Source of the DNA: Rhododendron vialii
Lineage: Eukaryota; Streptophyta; Magnoliopsida; Ericales; Ericaceae
Length of the DNA: 64,000 nucleotides
Assembly (NCBI RefSeq): GCF_030253575.1
Contig: NC_080557.1
Location: 41,988,501 to 42,052,500, forward strand
Direction of reading: 5' to 3'
This document shows positions 1 through 12,167 of this stretch, one piece after another. The notes under the pieces are model-generated. The model was not told the origin of the DNA and did no database searches. It saw nothing but the letters and a program-made list of their open reading frames with translations. A program made the position numbers and the translations under genes. Position 1 is the first letter of the stretch; every line of letters starts with the position of its first letter.

Positions 1-600
1 ATGAGAGAAAAGTGTTGGGGTGAGAAGAGAGAGAGGGTTTCAATCTGAACTATCCAAAAGTGTATTGGACGGCTCATATGTGCTGAGTAGATACCATGTG
101 AGATATACCCACCTGACACCGAAAAACTCAGGAGAACTTTTTTTTCACTCTCCACTTAACAAATAAGGTCATTTTTTGTTCTTACCTAAAAGGAAAGTGT
201 GTGCAAACGTATTTACATGCATAGGTTCGAATGTAGATATTTATGAAAATCACGTGCATTGTACAATTTCAAACATGTCTACGTTTCATTCCTCTTATGT
301 AAAACGACAAATTAAAGTTTGACATTTCAAGTCTTGAATGAGATATGTTATATAGAGCTCAATGAGATTTAAGATGTAACTGATCCAATTTGATGTGAAA
401 CATCGACATCAACCTTGCCAAAAATGAACGATTCCACGTATCACGATAGACATGAAAAAGGTCGAAAGAATGGTTTAAACTGGATCCTCCGGTTAAAGGG
501 TTGGTTCTAACTAGCTCTTTTTTTTATGGGGTATATTTGGTTCATGCATTTGTTGTTGTAGCTTATATATTTTCACTTCATCTTTTCTTTTTCTTCCCTT
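1..600. other. Intergenic DNA, no gene seen
   Basis: AT-rich sequence without a supported open frame, splice pattern or repeat boundary. Short frames on both strands have no recognisable protein content. Confidence 0.5.
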
Positions 601-742
601 AAAATCTTGGATGCTGCTAAATACAACTGCGAATTTATTACATGTAGTCAATTCATAAAAGGAAATTTTGGAATTCCCTTTTATGAATTGGCTACATATA
701 GTAAATTCGCAATTATATTTAGCCGGGTCCAAAATCTTTGGT
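601..742. repeat. Foldback (inverted-repeat) element
   Basis: Two arms of about 60-65 bp read as imperfect reverse complements around position 668. The arm cores are GCGAATTTA and CAATTCATAAAAGG on the left and their complements on the right, with AAAATCTTGG-like outer ends. This is the structure of a small MITE or foldback element. No clear target-site duplication was found, so the superfamily is not assigned. Confidence 0.6.
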
Positions 743-850
743 CCAGCTAGTGTTATTGTGAGGATCAAAAAAAAAAAAAAAAGCTAGTGTTATTGGATTA
801 CACAAAGCAAGTAGATATATTTTTAATATTTCAGTTGCAAACTCAAGCGG

Positions 851-922
851 GCGTTTGTAGTCCAACGGTTAGGATAATTGCCTTCCAAGCAATAGACCCG
901 GGTTCGACTCCCGGCAAACGCA
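851..922 (+). tRNA. tRNA-Gly (anticodon UCC)
   Basis: A 72-nt sequence with a perfect acceptor stem (GCGTTTG paired with CAAACGC, discriminator A), an A-box-like TAGTCCAACGG, an anticodon stem-loop with loop CTTCCAA giving anticodon TCC, and a consensus B box (GGTTCGACTCC). It decodes GGA glycine codons. T-runs that could end polymerase III transcription begin about 10 nt downstream, and a longer one lies at about 950. Nothing suggests a pseudogene. Confidence 0.95.
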
Positions 923-975
923 CAGCAAACATTTTGCATTTGTTCTCCCTTTTTTTTTTTTTTTGTTGTTTTGAA

Positions 976-1365
976 AAACAAATTAGTGGTGCTACAGGTA
1001 CAACAAAGGTTGTATAGCAGCCGAGCACAGATCAAATTGATTTTGCGCTCGTTTCGAGTCCTACAAAGATAATCGAAGTAGAAAAGGCTGTAAAGCAGCT
1101 GCGCACAGATCGATTTTGCGTCCGTCTCGGGTCCCACAAAAATGTTCGGAATCACTTATTTATTTTTTATTCAAAACAAATTAGTCATGCTACAGGTACA
1201 GCAAAGGCTGTATAGCAGCCGAGCACAGATCGAATTGATTTTGCGCTCGTTTCGGGTCCCACAAAAATGATCGAAGTAGAAAAGGCTGTGAAGCAGCTGT
1301 GCACAGATCGATTTTGCGTCCGTCTCGGATCCCACAAAAATGATCGGAATCACTTATTTTATTCA
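976..1365. repeat. Two-copy tandem repeat, about 197-bp unit
   Basis: Positions about 976-1173 and 1174-1365 are near copies. Both start with AAACAAATTAGT and contain CTACAGGTACA, GCAGCCGAGCACAGATC and GATTTTGCGTCCGTCTCG. Each unit is itself partly two-fold, because AAGGCTGTA...CACAGATCGA...TTTTGCG recurs inside it. The repeat follows the tRNA-Gly gene directly. It has no coding capacity and its origin is unknown. Confidence 0.8.
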
Positions 1366-1560
1366 AATTACTTTTTTATGATCCTCTAAAAAATCATCTC
1401 AATTTGATATCGGTTAGAGTATTTACGAATTATTGCTATCAATTCAGAAAAAGACAAATGAGCATCACCAATCACAGGAAAGATATTTTGGCGCTGAAAC
1501 GAACCACAACCTCAGAGGGCTTTTTCGTCATAAAATTCACTAATACTAATATCCCAGAAT

Positions 1561-1568
1561 TATAAAAC
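1561..1568 (+). promoter_or_regulatory. Candidate TATA box of the PGRL gene
   Basis: TATAAAAC lies 86 bp upstream of the chosen PGRL start codon. That spacing allows a transcription start near 1590-1600 and a short leader. It is an inference from motif and spacing only. Confidence 0.5.
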
Positions 1569-1646
1569 TCGTGGCCGAGACTCGTTTCAGCCGCACGTTT
1601 TCTTTCGTAACGTAACAAGTAACCACCAGCAGCAGCTCAGGCGTAG

Positions 1647-4600
1647 ATGGCCACCGGCGCAAGCACCTCCGCCACGACACACGTGATCGGGTCCGCCGTC
1701 ATCGAGCTGGCCCGAAGCAACCGCACCGGAGCCCCGTTCTCGGTCCGTATATCGACGAAGAGTAACAACGGCGTCTTCACCCGGGACGAGCGGGACCCGC
1801 GGGCGGAGGGGCCGTCTTGTATCTTCGTCGGCCCCATCGAAACTGCCCGCAAAGAAACCCTAGAAGCTCTCTATCGCCAGGTTTCCTCGTTTTACCTTCC
1901 ACTTCGTTGCTTTTAATTGGGATTCAAATTCGTGTTTTAATTTTGTTGATTCGTCGATTGGTGATTGGAGAAAAAATTTGTTTTAGCAGAATAGAAAGTA
2001 CTTTGTGGCAATTTATCGGAGAGATGCTTGTAATGTCGAATTGTATTCATACAGCTTCTTCTTTTAGTGTGTGTGTGATGCAAGGTGTCTCGGGCCAGTT
2101 TGCGTGCACCCTAGACTAATCCTACAGCCCCTCCAACATCCAATTCACACGCTTTCGTGTACGGTGAGGTGCCCCAAGAGTTGTTAGCAAGAAGAATTAA
2201 ACCTGAGACCTTAGGAGGGAGCAAACCCCTAACCCCTAAGTCCTACCAAGATCACTTGACCAATCCCTTAGTGTTATATACATACAACATTATATACATG
2301 TATACGATATCAATAGTTTTGTTTTGTTATGTCCTTGCTGTATAGATATAGTATGGTGATTTAGTGCATAGTGTGATTCTTTGTATAGCAGGGGTATGCC
2401 CCCTAAGAGGTTGTAATGTGTTTCGTGCTTTTATGAAAGGAGTGCTTATCCAAAAAAAAAAAAACTTTATATACACGTATACGATATCCCGTAGGCTGTC
2501 TCCAATGTGCCTTGTATGGCGAAAAGTTTAAAAAGTGGGATCTAATTGTGTGCTTTAATATGATGAAAGAGTGTGTCTGTGTGTGTTAATTTAGTTTTAT
2601 TTTAATCTTCTGAAGAATGTAATTTAGTTAGTAGATGAGTGTTCTACTAGTGTTGTCGAAGTGTGTTGAAGCGCATAATAAAAGATGTTACATGGTTATG
2701 TGCATATGTGTATCCTTCAGTAGTACCCTCTGCTTACGGACTCAGTTCCGCTCTCTCCCTCTCAATCTTCGCTATCGTGAACTTTAGTAGTATGTAACGT
2801 TTTCAAGAGATGCCTCCACGCTACCCGCTCATGCACACACATTTTGTGACTTGACTTATACCGCACGCATGTCCTTTCTTTGTGGCCTCATAACTTATGG
2901 CTTCACTGACATTACATAGCTACGCTCAAGTCTGGAATATGTTTTTCAACTAGTCTGTCAAGTAATCCTTATGTTGCTGTTTCAACATATTCATTTGTCG
3001 TTAAACTAGAAATGGCATGTCCAAACTGAATATCTACAAGCAATTGACGAATTCTCAGAAACTAGAGAAACTGTATTTGATGATATAAGTCATATCACAT
3101 TGTGGAGAAATTAGTCCTTCAGTGATGGATTAATAATGGGTCTACTTGTAGAAGCGCTAACTTTTGAGGAATTCGTGAGGTTGCTTTTAGCCTTACGAGA
3201 CCTAATAGCGAAATGGATTGAGTTTTCGTGAATAAGTTGTTTAACAGGTAAGGCTTAAACTAGCCACACTAAAGAGATAATCCTAATGAATAGAATTCAA
3301 CATGTTAATTCTCTCTCCTTCTCTTACTCTGTCAGTTTCATTTCTCTCGTTTCTTATTTCTTGTTCTTGTCCTAGGCACGGGATGCTTATTACAGTGGCA
3401 ATCCTTTAATAGTTGATGACATGTTCGATAGAGTAGAGGTAAACGTTATGCACTAAGATGACCTTTAGCTACAATAACATGGTCTTTGACTCGTTATGCA
3501 TTGAACTCATATATTTACGCAACTGGAACAGTTGAAATTACGGTCTTATGGTTCAAAGTATGTTGTCAAATACCCACGTTGCAGCCTTAGGAGGCAGTCA
3601 ACATATGCTGATGCTGAGGTAAATTTATTCCAACCTTGCTTTCTATACAAATACATGTAGTTACAGTTGTGTTGCATTTGATGATAAGGCAATATTATCC
3701 CAACCTATATGTCGTAAAAATATGTGTGGTATTAGTCTTGTGCTGTTTCTCATCAGCCTCTTTTTCAAGCAAATGATCAGTGACTATATTTTGATAGGGT
3801 TTTTTGTCCAGAGTCAAAAGAATGAACACTCTCCTGCAACTGTTCCCCTTATGTAACTTCACTTTCTTTTTTTTCTTTTGGCTTTCCAATGTATCCAAGG
3901 ACATTGAAAGTTCCATTTTCTATTATCTCGTTGACCACAACGGTATCTGATATTCTGAATGTAGTACTTTATATGTAAACAAGCGCATTCAATTGTTATC
4001 CCCTTGAAGATTTAATGACGTGTATGTAGGGCAGGAAGATCCTTCACAGGTCTTTCTACTAGCAGGTGTATGGCTCCTGTTTCTTGGTTTTGGAAGTTCA
4101 GCATGCCTCATCCCCGTAATCTACAGTATTGGTCATGCTTATCAGGATGCATTTAGTTCCGGATATTATTACAGCAGCCAGCCATCTCAGTTCCTTGCCA
4201 TATTGAACGGCATGCTTTTTATGGCATTGGGGTCTGTGATTGGTTATCCAATTGCATCAGCTTCTGGTAATAATCTTTTGGCCTCCTACTGGTACATATC
4301 TATCTAAGCTTTCTATACTGTCTAAAACTTTGGCTCTATCAAAAATTACACGAATCTTTTAGAAGTAATTAAATGAGTCTCGAACGTGAGTCTCATTGAG
4401 GGATTGTATCCTCAGTTTTTGTAGTGTCTTTATGGGGGACAAAATAAGTTTGAAGAACCAAACCAAACCAAGTCTTGTGTCCCAATCAATTAGGGTCAGC
4501 TACATGAATCCTATTTTCCCATTGAGCTCTGTCCAGGGCTACTTGCTACCTGTTCACTTAGATTTAGTAAGCCCAAATCGTTCCATATCATGGCATCCAA

Positions 4601-6158
4601 AGTCAAAGTCAGTTTACTGTAAGGTTGAAGAAAATAGCTGAATTTACTACGAAATTTCATTGACAGGAACAGATCTACTTAACAGAAAAGGGGGAACGAC
4701 AGATCTTGCATTGTTATTCTGAATGGCTAGGAAATCTTTTAGAGGGACATATGTTTTTTTTTGATAAGCACATTTCATTGATTAAGCTCGAACCATTACA
4801 GAACTAAAAGGGGCGTACCCCTGTATGAACAAATTCTGCTATAGACAGATCCCATTCCAGGGTACAAGAAAAGGAGCAGAAAAAAACTACAAACTAACCA
4901 AAGTAGACCAAAACTGTTACAAAGAATAAATGCAATCGGGGAGCCTCCAACTACGACGTATGTTAAGTGTACTGCTTTAAAAAATTTCTTTAAACGGGAG
5001 TGTATGTTGTACCACCAGCTGAAAAGCCCTTCCCCATTGTCACAGATCATAACCATAAGCTAACATTTCAAGCAATTTTAAGCCAAGCCTCTCTGGTTTA
5101 GTGTTTCGGTCTGTAGTATAACTTAGCCAGTTATCAGAAAATGAGCAAACTGAGGTAACATATGGTTTGCTTGGGAAAGCAGCAAATAACTGGCGATTTT
5201 GTGGTGTTGTTATCATCCTAATGTCACGCTTCATTTGAAAACTCCTTGCAGTTAAAGCGCTTGAAGGGCTTTGGAGGAATGACTTGGTAGCAGTTAAGGG
5301 AGCTTGCCCAAATTGTGGGGAGGAGGTTGTTCAATCACAAATAAGCTTGTTTCTTTCGAATTTTCCAAAGCTTATAACTTTAGAGTTGGTTCTACTTTTT
5401 GGTATAGATTTTCCAGTCATGTCCCGTATGGATCAACTTTCAATGCATTGTCCTCAAAGCTTTAAGCCCTTGCAGGTGTTTGGATTTGCAAGATCGAATC
5501 AGTCCAATTACTCCCCCCATAGAGCAGATTGTCATGTGTGTGAATGCTCTCTGGAATTCCGCACCAAGGTTGAGGTAAAAGCAGTTTGCTTGTATTTGCA
5601 TGTTAAAGGATGCGTATTTGCTTGTTAGAGAATGCATACTTCACGAACTTGATTAAGCTTTCAATTGTTGAGTTAGGAAAAGCAATTAGGAAGGAGAATA
5701 ACCAATGTAACATTGAGAGGAGATGAAGCAAGTATATACTCCTACTATATAGGAAGGGCCATAGCCGATAACGTGGTTGTTCTTATGCATAAAAAGAACA
5801 AAAATACGGTACATTTCATCATTTGATTTGGTAGTTTTTGTGTATCTTTCAATCCTTTGCATATTTTTTGTGATACATTTTATTGGGTCATTGAATGGTG
5901 TTGAAACCAAGAACATCATATGGTCAGCAGTACAGTTCACAAATTGCAGTCTAGCGAGCATTTCTAGTGTGAAATTGACCCGATTTTCATTTTGGAACTA
6001 TAATACATACAAGCCCCAAGTATTATCATTGCTTACGTGGGTTTTTTTATGATTTTATTGTACAGCAATCCATCTCAATTCCGGGTAGACGTTTGGTTTA
6101 TGGGCGAATTTACTTGATTAAACAGAGAGGCAGGAGTCACCATCAAAGATGGAAGTAA
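1647..6158 (+). CDS. PGRL2: PGR5-like thylakoid protein (PGRL family, probably PGRL2-type), 7 exons
   Basis: Spliced from 1647-1880, 3376-3438, 3532-3618, 4035-4266, 5252-5325, 5476-5574 and 6066-6158. All junctions are GT-AG and in frame, giving 293 aa. PGRL proteins are thylakoid membrane proteins linked to PGR5-dependent cyclic electron flow around photosystem I. Family signatures are EGPSCIFVG (residues about 54-62), YYSGNPLIVDDMFDRVE, KYPRCSLRRQSTYADAE, two hydrophobic segments (about 134-157 and 185-205), then a Cys-rich tail with GACPNCGEEV and DCHVCECSLEFRTKVE, ending VYGRIYL. The Cys pairs are those expected for thiol regulation. The N-terminus is short and Ser/Thr/Ala-rich and may serve as a transit peptide. 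Assignment to PGRL2 rather than PGRL1 rests on the neighbours RAB5IF and TRP1, recalled as the Arabidopsis order, and is an inference. Introns 1 and 4 carry retroposon insertions. Confidence 0.93.
2088..2280 (-). mobile_element. Probable tRNA-related SINE in PGRL intron 1
   Basis: Read on the minus strand, GGTCAAGTGATCTTGG resembles a polymerase III A box and GGTCTCAGGTTTAATTC a degenerate B box. The far end carries GTGTCTCGGGCCAGTTTGCG, a dispersed plant repeat motif. Boundaries are approximate and no target duplication was identified. Confidence 0.45.
2312..2466 (+). mobile_element. 5'-truncated LINE/retroposon tail with target-site duplication
   Basis: About 140 bp ending in an A-run (2451-2464) lies between near-identical 22-bp direct repeats (2290-2311 and 2467-2488, starting TTATATACA, one mismatch). 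The flanking repeat plus poly-A shows insertion by target-primed reverse transcription. No coding sequence remains. Confidence 0.75.
4752..5055 (-). mobile_element. LINE-like 3' tail, antisense in PGRL intron 4
   Basis: A T-run at about 4753-4762 is the complement of a poly-A tail. The minus strand then reads a non-coding tail with GGGGTACGCCCC and TGTAATGG, very like the tail of the insertion at 2312-2466. The right-hand boundary and target duplication are not resolved. Confidence 0.5.
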
Positions 6159-6947
6159 GATGCATGGCTAGTTGATGCTCCACATGATTAATGTGATCCC
6201 TAGAATTGCATACCATATCCTGATTCTTTGTCTCGCATTTTTCTCCTGTTTGGAAATTGTAATAATCCTAAAAGAAGTACTGATCTCTAATCAATACAAA
6301 GTTTGTGTGTCTGGTATTACGCACAGTTTTGAGTCAACTCTTCTAAGCGTCCATCCCAGCTCAAAATCATGATCCTGAAGCTTCCGGTTGTCAAAATCAT
6401 GCGTTCTTCTTGTTCCTTTTGTCACAGAGTGCCAAGAGAAGAGATTTGATGGGTGGTGTTTATACTGAATTAATTTGCTTATCATTCATCAAAATTGTGA
6501 AAACAGGTTTAACAGATCAGTGCAACATCCAAATTCAGGGACCATGGCACCGAAACCACAAAACAGGACAGAAACAGTTGTAGTCCAATGGACTTACCCA
6601 TTAGCAAACTTCTGAAAGTAATGCGTATATGGGTTGAACTGCCATGAGAAATATCGACGCAGATAATGCAAATAAAAACTTGATTAATTGCAATACAGAG
6701 CAAAATCTCCCACTTTTTATGGGATGCTAAAAGAGTAACTGTCAAGGAAACAGTATCTACTATGATCTGAAACCCATCCATGCACTCCCGAATCTAGTCG
6801 TAAAATGAAATGGAAAACTTAACTATTGGAGATTTTCAAATTTCCAAATTGTAGTCAGGACAGTAAGCTGAAGCCTCATACAACAAAGCTAGATAACTAT
6901 GGTTCTGCGAGAGAGGATGAGGGTTGCTAAGTCGGGAAGCCAACAAA
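6159..6947. other. Spacer between convergent genes
   Basis: Holds the probable 3' untranslated regions of the PGRL gene (from the left) and the RAB5IF gene (from the right). No protein-coding signal or transposon end was seen. Confidence 0.5.
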
Positions 6948-9900
6948 TCAGAAGTGCGCCAAGCTGTATACTAGAATCCATGCAAGCTGATGAAAAGAGC
7001 AGAAGAGTAAGCTACACAAAGCATCAAATGAAATTGTAAGAGAGACAACAGCAAGAACAAGATGTTATTACATACCAGAAAGAGCATTACAGAAACAAAA
7101 AGCCCCTCTTGGAGGAGAGCTCCATGGCCACCAAAATCTTCTTCATCAATCTTAAGTATCATCGCGTAATAACCATATATAATCCCGGAGGATAACACCA
7201 GGAACCTGAGCAAAGTGATATTAAAAGTGATCATGGAATGTTTGCATATACAAAAGCAGAGGTTGATCGGAAGTATGATATTTGAAGACAGACAAAGTAT
7301 ATCAACAAACAGCCAAATTCCCTTCCAATAAAACTTGACAAGCAGCAAGAGACATTGCGATGGGAAAGCAGGTCTTCAGCTGGCTAATCAGGTTACCCAC
7401 ACTTCTACTTTATCTCCTACAGATGGTCCTTTGGAGGGAACTATCAAGCACCAGAACCTTTAGACCCATGAGAACCATTTAAACTTCAGGGAACCAAAAT
7501 AGACATTTTTCCACTGAGATGTAAAACATTCAAATGATTTTTCCCACACATGCAAATCTCGGAGCATGACAATTTCTTAAAAGCAGGGCAATAAGCAAAG
7601 CAATTCACACTAAAAAGAACTCCAAGATTTGCAAGACCATGTCACCAATAAAGTTTACAACCAGGTATGCCGCCCATAAAAAGTCGTTAAGTCACTGGGG
7701 ATGAAATTCCAAAATAGAGGGCCCCGGCCTATACCACAAGAAACTCATAGAAAAATGATGTATATCTTCTCAAGCAATTGCAACAATTTGGAAATCTTGT
7801 CAAGATATGGCTGGAGGAGTCGAAGCAGGAACTTACACAACAATCCATATGCCCCCAGTTAAAGGAATGGCACCCCATAGCAACCCACAAACAAGGGCCA
7901 CCACTTGTCGTATCCAATGCAATACATCCCCTAATTGGTCCTGGAGAAGAGTTGAATTCCATAGTGAATAACTCATTAAATCAAACCCATTCGGTAATAG
8001 TAAAAAAGAAGGAAAAGTTCACTAGACAAGGATACTGTAGCTGCAAAATGTTCCCAATACTATCACTCTAGGCATTTATTATTTCGCTAGAGCTTAAAGG
8101 TCTTAACTATATGTTCTTGTTGCCTAACGTAGAAGGTGAAATTAGGAACTCAATTTGAAATTATTACACATCTCAAACATAGTCAAGTATTGAGAATATA
8201 TATCATGCTCAAACTTCGCCAAGTAGCAGCAGCACAAACTTGCTCCTTTGCAAGACCTTAACTGTTCACAGCTTCACGCAACAAAGCTACCAGGCCTGTA
8301 GCATTTGCTTACAAGGGCTTATAAGTAAGTAATGAATAACCAGGTTTTCAACATGACCTGTCAAGCATTTTCAAAAGTCGACTGATTTTCAAACCTTCTA
8401 AAATGATGTTTAATCAGATGTCAGCAAGACCAAAGGGATTATGACTCTATACTTCTCCGGTTCTCCCCGTGGAACAATAGTTTCAAGACCCAAAATGACA
8501 TGGCATGATACACGGGAATATGAAGTCAAGAAAAAACAAAGAAACAAGTGAATTAAAATATCAGGAATAAGAGGATTGAATAAAGAAAATTGATCGACTA
8601 GAGAGAGTTTCCTGAATCTGATAGGATTATGAGCAGAAGGTGAAGAAACAAGTGAATTCAAAATTCAAAAAATCAGGAATAGGAGGATTGAATAAGCACA
8701 CTAATCTTATAGAGGGTTTCCTGAATCCGATAGATTTTCCGCATGTTCCTATTAGTTTCTAAGAAGAAGAAAAATCCACCTGCATCAAGTCTTTTCTAAC
8801 CGGATATTTTAAGTGGTGGTTCAATGTGAACTGCTTTTAAGATCAAAAGGTTATTCCTCCAGTAAACGTCCGGTCACAAAGGCAGTTGAACAATATCTCG
8901 ACATTTCTTTAACCCATGTCAGCTTCAAGTTCATATTAGAGAATAGTTGTTGCCCCAGCTGTTGAGGGTGGCTTTTTGGGAAACAAGTAAAGGCTTTTCC
9001 ATTTGAAAAATGAATGGAAAGGTTGATGAGATGGAGGAAAGCGATAAGGGGGCAAAAGACAGGATCGAAGAACAGAAAAGGAAAGGTATACGCGCCATCC
9101 TAGGGCTGCTTGTTTCGACGGCAAGCCAAAGACCAGGAGCATTAAAGATTACATTTATGTAGCAGAATTGTGAACGTAGCCCTACCCCCTTGCTTTTGCG
9201 GCTGCTGCTGGATTTGCTGTGTGTGAGTGGCTTTGAGCCTGTCATGCCACCACCTAGGAAGTTAGACTAGAAGGAGGCCTAGGACGGAGTTTGCTTAGTA
9301 CTCAAAGCCTTCTTTTATTTTATGGATTAATCCTCTGAAATACATTCTTCCTTCTCACATTAAGGCTCCGATTGTTTCCATGTAAAACATTTTACATGAA
9401 AATTATCTATAATGAAAACTATTTTTGTGGAAAACAAATTTGTTAGCTTTTAATTTTTGGTGTTTGGTTGTTACTCATTTTATTTGGGATGTCCATGCCT
9501 AAGCAGTGAAGAACACTTACCAAGAAGCGGGTGTAAGTCAATTTCATCCGATTTCATGTAAAACATTTTACTTGGAAAAGATTTTACCAGATTTTATACA
9601 AATAAACACCAAAAGTTTAGCAAAACATTTTTGGGGATAATATTATAAGTCCAAACAAACGGAGCCTAACTCTCTGTTTCATTTATTCTTACATTTGGGT
9701 ATTGCATTCTAAGCAATTTGAATTCTATTCTGAGATACAAGAAAGCCTACAGCAGCAAATTCAGGAAACTGGGACTCCCACTCTATTACTACTACTACTT
9801 TTGTACATGGCTTTGAAGCTTCCCATGCATTGCAAGCATATAAACACTCCATCTCCGCATTAATATCTTACCCAAAAAGGGCGAAAGACAAGAATTCAAG

Positions 9901-10162
9901 GGCATAATCGATGGCGATCGATGCTTCATCATTCAACCATAACCTTAAGCTATAGTAAAATCTACACAGAGCAATCAATTTAACAATTTGGATCTAACAA
10001 TGATACACATCGATATTCTGAAAAAAACCTAGAGTTAAAAGTCCGAACCTTGTCCCACGAGGCCTCTGGATCTAACAATTTGGCGAATTTGAAGGGAGAC
10101 AAGTGACCGTTCTGGTGTTGCTGTTGCTGAAGATTGAACTTCACCGATTTCTTCTCTTTCAT
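6948..10162 (-). CDS. RAB5IF: RAB5IF/OPTI-like (Rab5-interacting family) ER membrane protein, 4 exons
   Basis: Exons on the minus strand are 10162-10049, 7940-7837, 7205-7076 and 6986-6948, joined GT-AG in frame to 128 aa. The protein starts MKEKKSVKFNL, has a soluble segment with FKFAKLLDPEASWDK, then DQLGDVLHWIRQV and three hydrophobic stretches: VCGLLWGAIPLTGGIW (about 56-71), VLSSGIIYGYYAMIL (about 76-90) and VMLFLLAWILVYSLAHF at the C-terminus. This matches the small Rab5-interacting/EMC6-like family. The human member RAB5IF (OPTI) works with TMCO1 in multipass membrane-protein insertion at the ER. An upstream in-frame ATG at 10219 exists; 10162 was chosen because the family begins with MKEKKS-like sequence. 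The first intron (2.1 kb) carries a MITE. The MULE at 10335 lies about 170 bp upstream of the start codon. Confidence 0.92.
9364..9666. mobile_element. PIF/Harbinger-type MITE in RAB5IF intron 1
   Basis: Terminal inverted repeats GGCTCCGATTGTTT and, at the other end, AAACAAACGGAGCC are flanked by the 3-bp direct repeat TAA (9361-9363 and 9667-9669). The element is 303 bp and non-coding. The terminal GG..., the TAA duplication and the size fit the PIF/Harbinger (Tourist-like) group. Confidence 0.8.
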
Positions 10163-10243
10163 ACTCAGAATCCGATTAATTTCTGACACGATAAATCTGC
10201 AAATCTTCAGCAGATTCAATCGGAGTACGATTTAGGGTTCGTG

Positions 10244-10269
10244 ATGAGAGAGAGAGAGAGAGAGAGAGG
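10244..10269. repeat. (GA)n microsatellite in RAB5IF 5' leader
   Basis: About 13 GA units lie just upstream of the RAB5IF start region. On the transcribed strand this is a CT-rich tract, common in plant 5' leaders. Confidence 0.8.
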
Positions 10270-10689
10270 GTTCGATACGATCGATGGAGAGGAGAGTATC
10301 GTCAGTTGTCTGTGGTAAAAGTGGAATAAAAAAGAAAATTGCTATTCCCCCCCCCCTGACACCCCACCCCCCCGGCCCCACACCCCATTGACCTCCTTAC
10401 CCCTTACCCCCTTCCTTCTCTTTTCCTTTTTGTTTTCTTTTTACCCGGCCCCCCTCCCCCCACAGCCTTCCATTTTTGTTTTCTTTTTCCCTTTTCCTTT
10501 TTGTTTTCTTTTACCTTTTTCCCTTTTCCTTTTTGTTTTCTTTTACCCCAGCCTTCCATTTTTGTTTTCTCTTTTTTTTATCCGGCCGTTTTCCTCTTTT
10601 TTTTACCCGCCCCCGCCCCCCCCCCCAGCCTTCTTTTTTTGTTTCTTTTTGTTTTTACCCAGCACCCCCAGCCCTCTCTTTTTGTTTTT

Positions 10690-11010
10690 TTTGTTTTTAA
10701 TCAAACCCCAGCCTTTCCTTAAAACCCGGATTATCCCCCGGCCCCCCACCCAAAAAACATCCGGCCCCCCCTCCCCTCTTAAAACACCTTCACCTTTGTT
10801 TTGTTTTTTTTTAATCAAACCCCAGCCTTTCCTTAAAACCCGGATTATCCCCCGGCCCCCCCTCCCCTCTTAAAACACCTTCACCTTTGTTTTTTTTTTT
10901 TTTAATCAAACCCCAGCCTTTCCTTAAAATCCGGATTATCCCCCGGCCCCCCCACCCAAAAAACATCCGGCCCCCCCTCCCCTCTTAAAACACCTTCACC
11001 TTTTAAATTT
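10690..11010. repeat. Subterminal tandem repeat of the MULE
   Basis: Three units of about 95-115 bp begin near 10702, 10815 and 10908. Each has AACCCCAGCCTTTCCTTAAA, GGATTATCCCCCGGCCCCC, optional CACCCAAAAAACATCCGG, and CTCTTAAAACACCTTCACC. Upstream (10388-10690) is related C/T-rich low-complexity sequence. Apparent long open frames here are compositional and not genes. Confidence 0.8.
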
Positions 11011-11407
11011 TATTTTTATTTAATTAATTTTATCTTATTTATTTAATTTCTATAAATATACCGGGTCAAAAATCGTATTTTTTTGATCATTTTATTTTAA
11101 ATGGTCATAATGAATTTTTTGCTTTAAAACTTTTCAACAAATACCCTAAAACTCATTATTTAGTTTCAAGACTCTTTTAGGGTGTTCATTGAAAGGCTTT
11201 GGAGGCAAAAATTTATTACGACCATTTAGGATGAAATGATCAGAAAAATAACATCTTTGCACCAGTTCAAACAGATTGAAAATTGAAATATTTATTTTTG
11301 TAACTATATTTTTATTAGACTTGAACCTAGAATTAGACTTCAACCATAGAGCAAATATTGGGGGGGGGGGCCGCCATATGGGGTGAGGAGAGAGGTCCTC
11401 ATTTTCC

Positions 11408-11416
11408 TATAAATAG
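11408..11416 (+). promoter_or_regulatory. Candidate TATA box of the MULE transposase gene
   Basis: TATAAATAG is a near-consensus plant TATA box, about 750 bp upstream of the transposase ATG. The leader would be long and probably contains an intron. Inference from motif only. Confidence 0.45.
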
Positions 11417-12167
11417 AATCCTTTGTGAAACCATTCAATTCACACCTTGAATCTCTCCAACTTTCCTCTCTAGAAACTTTGTGTTTGCTCTTTGTTCTTA
11501 CTTTGTTCTTAGTATTATTGAGTTTCTTCTTGAATTCTTCAAGAAACTCAACCCAAGGCCGCCACCAAATCACCACCTGATCAGCCTCTCGATCCAAAAA
11601 ATTTAGTAGTTTAGTCAATATTTATTTTCGAGAGAAAAAAAAGTATTTTCTTTTCTCTTTCGAAGCTACCATAAGCTTACTGTAAGAAGTCACTTCGTTC
11701 GATAGCCACATTCATCTTCCGTAAGCTACCGTAACCTTCTGTTATATTTTATTTTTGTGTTTAAAAATGCATATTAAGTTAAAATACTAAAGATAGCTAG
11801 AAAACTTATTCTACTAAAATTACTGGTCTAAAGCATAAGTGGTTTCCACTCCAAAGGTGTCCGTCCATGTGACACTATGCTTTATGATCGTTTTTACAAT
11901 TGTGGAGTAACCCGAGGCTAACACCCTCGAAAGTTTGTCAGCAAGTCTGGCTTCGTACCGACTAAGGAAGGAATGGTGATTCTAATTGGACTCGTCCGAC
12001 CATCCGACCTGGGACTTTCCTGGTTATTTCTATGTCAAATATAATCCACACAATTTAGAATAATGATTTTCGGTGAAAATTTAGCATGGTTACTTAGGCT
12101 TTCCTCACAGACTGTGTATCTGTCAAATTTTTTAGGAACGCCGCAGCGGAAAATTCGGGAAGGAGCA

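Noticed and set aside
10388-10873. Long plus-strand open frame rich in Phe and Pro
   Set aside because: Product of C/T-rich subterminal repeats of the MULE; no domain, and several frames are open over the same bases.
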